From Branchiostoma floridae (lineage: Eukaryota; Chordata; Leptocardii; Amphioxiformes; Branchiostomatidae), in contig NC_049979.1 in NCBI RefSeq assembly GCF_000003815.2, forward strand, positions 16,469,483 through 16,533,482: a stretch of 64,000 nt of DNA, given 5' to 3'. A program made the position numbers and the translations under genes. How positions within the stretch are numbered: position 1 is the stretch's first letter; each line of letters begins with the position of its first letter. The notes beneath the pieces were generated by a model, which saw only the letters and a program-made list of their open reading frames with translations, did not search any database and was not told the DNA's origin. Shown here in pieces: positions 57,358 through 64,000 of this stretch.

Positions 57358-59739
57358 TTATTATCTTTGCCAGGATCACTGCTGCTGGATGTCGTGGAGC
57401 CCCTATGACCACTGTGGTTATGGGCTGTGAGTGAGTCCCAGGAAAAGTATGTTCTTTACAGATCTGTGCCTTTTGTGTGTGTGTATATGTGTCTATTTCT
57501 TTTGTGGGTCAGCATACAAATGTAACTCAAGAAGTTTATGACTATGAAGTTGGATATGTTTTGACAACATGAAGGACAAGTTTGATACCATCCTAGCATC
57601 TTTTTGGGAAATGCAGCGGCTTTCCATGCTGGAGATTTGGAGGAAAAGAACTCGAGAAGGGATTGATGGATTGTCATGATTTTTGGCATGTACCAGATAG
57701 CTATATTAACATTTATCGTTATGGAAGTCAGATCTTACAGGATTATGCAAATCAGATGAATTCATTATTATTATGGTTCTTCCAATCCACCACCAGATCT
57801 GCTGTGATACATGTAGTTCTGGAACCCAGGGTGACCTTCAGTAACTCGTGCTGACCATCAGTTCACCTGTCACCTGAGTCAATGACCGGTGAAAAGTCAT
57901 CCCAGATTCTGGGAAGAACTACAATGGCTCACTTCCTAGTATGTGCATATTGCGTACTTGTAAAATGCTTCCGGACCAACAAACATTTGTTTGAGAGGCT
58001 AGACTCAAGTTGTTTTTTACCTTCAAGTCAAAGACTGATGAAATGTCATGGCCTTGCAGATTCTGGGAACAACTACAATAGTTCAGGTCCTAGTATTTGC
58101 ATACTTGTAAAATACTTCTAAAAACATTTGATTTAGAGTCTAGACACATGTTTTTGTGACATTATTGTTGTGACCTGTCGGTCACAAAACAGTACAGTTG
58201 TCAGCCCAAAGTCCTTGACTGTAGGCATGATAAATTGTGACATTTAAAGTCTGACTCAACTTTTTCCAAGAATAAGATGTTACTGATGACAGCAGTAATT
58301 TTTAGTTCAAGGATATAACATCTATTACCCTAATACCTCCACGTTTACTGCGATTTCACAAGCGATACTAATTTGACAAATGATCAACGTACCATTTTCT
58401 TCAGTTCCATGTTGCTAGTACAGCTGACCTTTGACACTTTTTTTGTGTGTCTTTTTTGTCTCTTGTCCTGCCAAAAACATAATATCGTAATTGTAACACA
58501 CCACGGAATTGCACGGAGTATGGACGCGTGGTTAGGAGGGGGTTCGATATTACCGCCAGGAAGAAACACGGCACAATTAACTGCCGCTACATACCTTTAT
58601 ACATCCTCCCTTGTTCCTTTCTTTCTTGTTAGTAATTGCACAAAACAAAAACCTGCATGAGCATTCAAAACAATCATGAGAAAACGGACGTATACTGTTA
58701 ACAAATTTTCATTTAACTTTGGTCCGTCACAACTGCAATGACATAAATCTTTACTGCTAGCGTAGGGATAAAATGGCGGGAAAATGGCGGCGTACGTTCA
58801 ATTTTGCCCATTCAACCGCAGGTCCGGGCTATTATACAACGGGTCTTCACACTTTTACACGAGTTGTAGGTCACCAACAGAAATTTAGTATTGCTGTTGA
58901 ATCATGCTCGTCTTGTGCCGTGAGCAGGTCACTGGTGTGATTATTATCTACAAATCTGGCGATGAACGTGACAGTGTGTAACTGTTCGTCCCACGTCGAG
59001 CTCGCCTGCCCTGAAAAGGGACTGAAAACTTTTGGCATTGTTGTCTTCGAATGCATTGTTATTGAAGCCTTTTTGAAAATGTGTTGAACTCGTGGATGTC
59101 TGAAGTGTGCATACCTCGTAAATTACTGTTGCTGCACTAGTACTATTAGATCTCCTTAAATTCATCGTTTATTTATTTGGCGGTATTATAATTAGTGGCG
59201 GTATTATGTTAATGGATGGTACATTTGTAAGAGCATCAGGCACTTAATGTGATTTTCCTGTCAATCATGAAGTTTTTTTCACCGCATAATTTATATCTTC
59301 ATGTTTAATTGGGAAGATTCAGTGCAAAATAGCCCACAATTAAGTACTGTAAATTCTTTTATTTTTGTAGTATAAGGGGATAGGAGGTTCTTGCTGTGTT
59401 TCAAGTTTGCGGTTGGAAAAATTCTTTTAGCACATTAAAGCATGGGTAAACTAATAATGTTAAAAGATACTACTGTAACAGTATAATTACATGTACATAG
59501 AGCACAGTCACTCAGATTCATGTGCATCATAGCCTCAGGCATACAGTAGCTTTGGGATTGTTTACAGAATTACACCAGTTACATGATACAAATGTATAAG
59601 GTTACAGCAAACGTGCCAGGTTAGACAAAATGACCTGGGCTATTGTCTCAGTGGGATTGATCAACATACTATAGTACAGTACTTGACTGCTTTTGTGTTG
59701 TAGGCATGCGCTGAGAGGTTGTTAACAGTTTAACAATGA
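57358..59739. other. Intergenic, possible distal promoter of the ABCC5-like gene
   Basis: No coding exon recognised. The most promoter-like part is about 58771-58791. Confidence 0.4.
58771..58791 (+). promoter_or_regulatory. E2F-like and YY1-like sites
   Basis: aaatggcgggaaaatggcgg reads as GGCGGGAAA (E2F-like) overlapping AAAATGGCGGC (YY1-like). Such sites often mark housekeeping promoters. The ABCC5-like coding start is 3.6 kb downstream and has a splice acceptor before it, so a far upstream first exon is expected. The link is speculative. Confidence 0.3.
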
Positions 59740-60230
59740 CATCACAAGGAAGGAAATTGCCACAGGATGTGGCTTTGTTTCCTCTTCCAAGAAGAATTAA
59801 TGACAGGAGAATCAACAAAGGTTCAACTTTTGTTGACCTTTAAGCCTCTGACATTGCACACTGTGTAATTTTGTATGATTATGTTAGATATGTCTCATTG
59901 ACAGCTAAAGGAAGTAATGCCATAAAAAAAATGTGTAAAATGTACATATTTTCAAAATTTCCTCAACAGAGCAGGTACGATCTCTGGTTACAGCTGTACT
60001 CCAGCGACTGAAAAGTTCCTTTTCCAAGAAAAAGTACAGAAGAGTCAACAAAAGCACGACCTTTGTTCTGTGTGCGTACCCGGTAAGTCAAACCCAACAT
60101 CTGACGTTGTTGCATGAAACACACCGTGTACTATTGATCGTGTCAGACATGTTTATTGACACTGAAGTTAAGTAATGCCATCGTAAAATGTACAAAATGT
60201 ACATGTATTCACAACAGCCTCACGCTTGAA
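59740..60230. repeat. Diverged tandem duplication, about 230-bp unit
   Basis: Segments about 59790-59965 and 60025-60220 align with many changes: cctcttccaagaagaa with ccttttccaagaaaaa; atcaacaaaggttcaacttt with gtcaacaaaagcacgacctt; aagtaatgccat and aaaatgtaca in both. A related piece occurs at about 31855-31915. Probably one repeat family. Confidence 0.55.
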
Positions 60231-60699
60231 GCCTGTTACTCGACTTGGGACCTGTCAACAAAACAGGTATGAGTACTAGTACTGATTTCCTTCCTCTAAC
60301 CAGACTATGTTTATATGTAACAAAACAAGTGCTTTTAAAAAAGCTGGCATTTTGCCAATGTTTGCGTGTGTGAACGTTTTTTTCTAGTTATTAGAATGTC
60401 ATATAAATAGAACAGAGTAACTAAACCTGATATTGGCGCATGGAGAGATTCACATCTGAATCTAGATCTAGACGCCACCTGTTAAAATTTGCGTGAACTG
60501 CAGCAAATTTCACTACACTGCCTGTTTTTGAGTGAGCTCTGTTGCGGGGCATTTTTAAGTTTTTTTTTTTTAATTTTTATTTCTATTCGGCAAAAAAACG
60601 AAGCGGCGAATCCGTTAACCAAAGAAATAAATTGGTGTGGCCAAATGGATGTAAAAATTAGTATTTTAATGGATGTAAAAAAGAAAAAAAAAAAAAAAT

Positions 60700-60771
60700 C
60701 TACCTCCCCGGATTCGAACCGGGTGCATTGGTTTAGAATGCGTAAACTTTAACCACTGCGCCAGTGCGAAC
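60700..60771 (-). ncRNA. tRNA-like pol III sequence (tRNA pseudogene or SINE head)
   Basis: On the minus strand, TGGCGCAGTGG is a perfect A box and GGTTCGAATCC a perfect B box. The T-arm (CCCGG-TTCGAAT-CCGGG) and an anticodon stem (GCATT/AATGC, loop CTAAACC) fold. The acceptor stem and D stem do not pair, and the implied anticodon AAA would be odd for tRNA-Phe, so it is not a normal tRNA. A long T run follows on the minus strand (plus-strand A run at about 60679-60698), as in pol III termination. Confidence 0.6.
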
Positions 60772-62360
60772 ATGTTGGAAAAATGCCTGTTTTAACAGGT
60801 TTAGAAATGTTTGGCATGGATTGAACAGGTCCGTTCATCTCAACATCACAACGGCGACTATTCTGGCCTCAGAGCATTTTGCCGCTAAGGCGGCAAAATG
60901 CAAAAATGTAATACAGTCATCAATATGTAGATTTCCTGTGAGCACATTTTAAGGTTTATGTTTGGTCTTTGCTTTTGATATTTAGAGATATTCTATCAGC
61001 CCTTAAACAGTTGCTAATTAGGCCATGTTGATTTGATTATATGGATGACATCCACTGGGAAGTCCAAAACTGATGCGAGCGAGCGAATAAAAAAAAAGTT
61101 TGGCCCCCAAAAAAAGTGGCCAGGAAGGTTTAACATAGGACTAAACACACTCAGTATGCTATACCAACAGTTAGGTGTAGGGACCAGTACATCATACGGG
61201 TGCAAAACATTTTTTTTCTTCTTCAAGTTCTTGGACCAATCCGAAAAAAACAGACCAGAAAAAAAATTGGAGGAACAGGTTTCGCCAATTACAAAATGGA
61301 CACACTATGTTGGCAGGCATTTGGGGTCTTACTGGGGGCCAAGAAGACAACAAGAGCGAAGTCAAGTAGAGTTTATATTCAATTGTACCAAGTTTCTACA
61401 GTCAAAGGTACAGAGACAGTTAGCCTTTATTACATGGAGATGGGATTTTAAGATACCAGTGGGAGTCCAATAATCCACCAAACAGATTCCTTTGTAGCAA
61501 AACTGACCAATTACCATTGTTTTGAGTATTGCCAGTTCTCAAGTTTCCAGGTCCAGGTTCAGGTCCGTACCTGGAAATGATCCTCTGGATCTGAATTTTA
61601 TTGTACTGGTACCTCCCCCTACCAACAATAGATTTTTTCTTTCTGTCCTTTCACATCTTATTATTTGACTTTAGATTTATTTTGGCATTCTATGGCATTA
61701 GTTATCTGTTTTCTGATACTTTTTTTCAATCTACGGAATATTTGTGCTCATTTTACAGCTGCTTTGCACAATTTATGGTGTGGTTGAAAACTTTTTTTTT
61801 TTGGAAACGGCCGAAAATTGGTGCAAGCGCGGATGTCATCCATATAATCAAATCAACATGGCCTTATATATAAAATAAGATTTTGTCCACTTTGAATTGG
61901 CATTCTTTAGTATGCTGAGTGATGTAGTGAACAATAAAGTAAACAAGCAGAGTCTTGTACTCTAGATCTATAGACAGCTATATACAATGTATTACATGTA
62001 ATCATAACAGGCAACCATCATTTCTAAGTTGGAATATATTAAAACCTGGTCCAATTTGTTCATCATGGACTATTGTACATGGAGATGGGGATATACCTAC
62101 ACCGTAGTACAGCACAACTCTGAAAAAGTTTCTTGACTACATGTACATGTATGTACTATAATTGTAGTCACTGTGATATTATAGAATATTGACAGTAATA
62201 AATCTCTATGTGGTAGATCTACAAACTCTAATAGTAAAGAGTATTCTATTGATTATAAGAGATGTCCCACACCTGTACATTTTCATTCCTTTGTACATAT
62301 AGTTTTCTTAGGAGCACATACATATAACTATGTGATCTCATCCTTATATTATCATCACAG
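60772..62360. other. Intergenic / 5' intron of the ABCC5-like gene
   Basis: Apart from the MITE, nothing recognised. An acceptor, atcatcacag, ends at 62360, so the upstream part is probably intron. Confidence 0.5.
61021..61863. mobile_element. 843-bp PIF/Harbinger-like MITE (copy 2)
   Basis: Same ends as 39588-39960: ggccatgttgatttgattat at the left, its near reverse complement ending catggcc at the right, flanked by TTA at 61018-61020 and 61864-61866. The interior is longer, with an extra segment. The frames in it (up to 146 residues) have no transposase motif. Confidence 0.78.
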
Positions 62361-62371
62361 ATTGACAACAA

Positions 62372-63185
62372 ATGATGACAAGTGAAAAAAAAAGCACCAG
62401 CAAGAATGGTGCTGCTGTTCCTACACTGGTGGATGGAACACATTTGACAGAACATGGCAGCGGGGACTCAGCTAGGGAAACATCTGTAAATGGCTCCACA
62501 TCAAACTACAGGAGCACAGCCAATCTTATTGAAGCACCCTCATCCAAAGACACAAGCTCAAAATACAGTGAGACACTGAAAATCCTCCTCCCTTGGAGAC
62601 CGACTAAAAAGTAAGTTGCATATTAAAGAAATGTTGCTATGTGTAATACCTCATTTTGCTGATGATGTAACATGGATTTATTTGTGTCATTGACATTAAT
62701 AGATTTGGTTGTAATTACTCCTAATTTCTCCACAACTGTGTATATCTGAAAGGGGGAGCAAGTTTCCACTGGATGACTCGGGTCTGTTTGCCAACATCTA
62801 TGTACGATGGATGGACCCTCTGGTACGGAAGGCTACCAAGGGGAAAATCAAGCCATCTGACTTGTTTGAGCCATCTCCAAATGACAGCGCTGAAGCTCCA
62901 AGCAAAAGGTGGGCTTGAATTTGATCTACCAGATTTTCTTAATATTACATGTATTACATATTGGTATTGATTATAAATCTGTTATGTTTTTCAGAGTATT
63001 ATATTTTTTGTGTTCTCAGATTACGTGATCTGTGGGAAGAAGAGGTGAAGAAGAAGGGTATCGCAAATGCATCATACTACAGAGTTGCACTTCGGTCAAT
63101 CCGCACCAGATGGATAGCTTCAACACTGGTTCTACTCTTGTCTCTCATGTGCTCCTTTACATCAGCGGTATGTCATAATCAATTG

Positions 63186-63230
<45 letters not shown>

Positions 63231-63850
63231 GTTTATTCATAATAAAAACAAGACACTTGTAACCAGAGGCAGAATTACGGCCTTGCTGTACAGCTCCACT
63301 GCGCTGAAGATACAATAAAATCATACCAAATGATAGCAATTCTCAGTATTGGAAATTTCTACTATAGTGAAAATTTAGTGTAAAAATTTTTATTATCATT
63401 CCATATTGTACTATGGGAGCTTATGACGTATAAATCATGCAAATTGTATGACAGCAGTGACTGTTCAGTTTACTACAGTCACCTCTGTTACCCAATTCAA
63501 TAATACTCTGCTCAGTTACACTTACAGGCTGTCATTTCGGTATGTGAATCAAAACATGATTCTCTTAAGAGTTCTTTTTTTTTAATGAGTTTTGTTTCTT
63601 TTAACCTTGGAAATAGGCAGTGATTGTGAGGCAGCTGTTAGAATACACTGAAACACCCAACCCTGACTTTCGGATCGGCATCGCCCTTGTGCTTGGGATG
63701 CTCTTTACTGAGTTGATGAGGGTCTGCACCATCAACCTGGTCTACATCTTAAACTACCGCACTGGGATCAGGCTGATGGGAGGAACACTCACCCTGGTGT
63801 TTGAGAAGATCTTACACCTGCGCAGTCTGAAAGACAAATCTGTTGGAGAG
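62372..63850 (+). CDS. ABCC5: ABCC5 (MRP5)-like ABC transporter, 5' end (partial)
   Basis: Four coding exons in phase: 62372-62610, 62753-62908, 63020-63167 and 63617-63850, giving 259 residues before the right edge. The N-terminus is long and Ser-rich with no TMD0, as in short MRPs. Exon 2 has the family signature PLDDSGLF followed by WMDPLVRKATKGK. Exon 3 carries LRDLWEEE and the first membrane helix (STLVLLLSLMCSFTS). Exon 4 reads VRQLLEYTE, a second helix (ALVLGMLFTEL) and LNYRTGIRLMG, close to vertebrate ABCC5. The protein should export organic anions or cyclic nucleotides with ATP. Nucleotide-binding domains lie beyond the window. Two in-frame ATGs (62372, 62375) are possible starts. 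An intronic retroposon tail lies at 63186-63330. Confidence 0.92.
63186..63330 (-). repeat. (AATC)n tail and retroposon fragment in ABCC5-like intron 3
   Basis: About ten copies of aatc (63186-63226). On the minus strand the order is ...gcagtggagctgtacagcaa...aataaaccattttgattgattg, that is, a body, an aataaa and a tetranucleotide tail. This is typical of a SINE/LINE 3' end inserted antisense in the intron. Confidence 0.6.
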
Positions 63851-64000
63851 GTATGTGATGTTTAATACTTAAATAGTTTAAACATTACTTGAAATCCATT
63901 GTTATAAGTTCAAACTTTATACTATAATTCAAGTTATACTATAGTCATGAATCAATAAAAAAAGAACAGTTGGATTCCCAACTGATTGTTGAAATGAAAT

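Noticed and set aside
60700..60771. Functional tRNA-Phe(AAA)
   Set aside because: Acceptor and D stems do not pair and the anticodon is atypical; kept only as a tRNA-like pol III sequence.

Overview
The window looks like nuclear DNA of an invertebrate chordate, most likely a lancelet (Branchiostoma). This rests on intron-rich genes with vertebrate-like orthologues (DHX57, ABCC5, a flavin monooxygenase), an animal-type highly reducing polyketide synthase, long minisatellite arrays and many short non-autonomous repeats. The species is an inference from gene content; no marker in the window proves it. Three runs of N (6068-6167, 9900-9999, 48974-49316) are assembly gaps.

Layout. 204-4782 (minus): the 5' half of a DHX57-type DEAH RNA helicase, running off the left edge. 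5790-9899: a minisatellite that changes orientation near 7771, making a palindrome over 4 kb long, with a foldback element (7144-7752) inserted about 20 bp from its centre. 14229-23116 (minus) and 25243-30248 (plus): two head-to-head paralogues of about 1,010-1,020 residues. Each joins a dynamin-like GTPase with an intact P-loop, a hydrophobic segment and a C-terminal protein kinase domain, an architecture that recalls DSTYK. The minus copy has HRD and a DVG triad; the plus copy has lost both and should be a pseudokinase. The minus gene also has two duplicated first exons with perfect GAAANNGAAA (ISRE-like) sites nearby.

32369-38041 (plus): a complete 10-coding-exon flavin-containing monooxygenase with a 5'-truncated non-LTR retrotransposon in intron 9. 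40811-48868 (minus): a complete five-exon iterative type I polyketide synthase (KS-AT-DH-MT-ER-KR-ACP, no thioesterase), convergent with the monooxygenase. 62372 to the right edge (plus): the first coding exons of an ABCC5-like transporter.

The GTPase-kinase pair, monooxygenase and polyketide synthase all lie between two inverted copies of a 1,675-bp repeat (11275-12949 and 51165-52839) that have equal length and match wherever compared. This arrangement could mediate inversion of the 38-kb interval. The 10 kb between the right-hand copy and the ABCC5-like gene shows only repeats and no convincing gene. All exon boundaries were set by hand from GT-AG sites, reading phase and conserved protein motifs; none has transcript support here.
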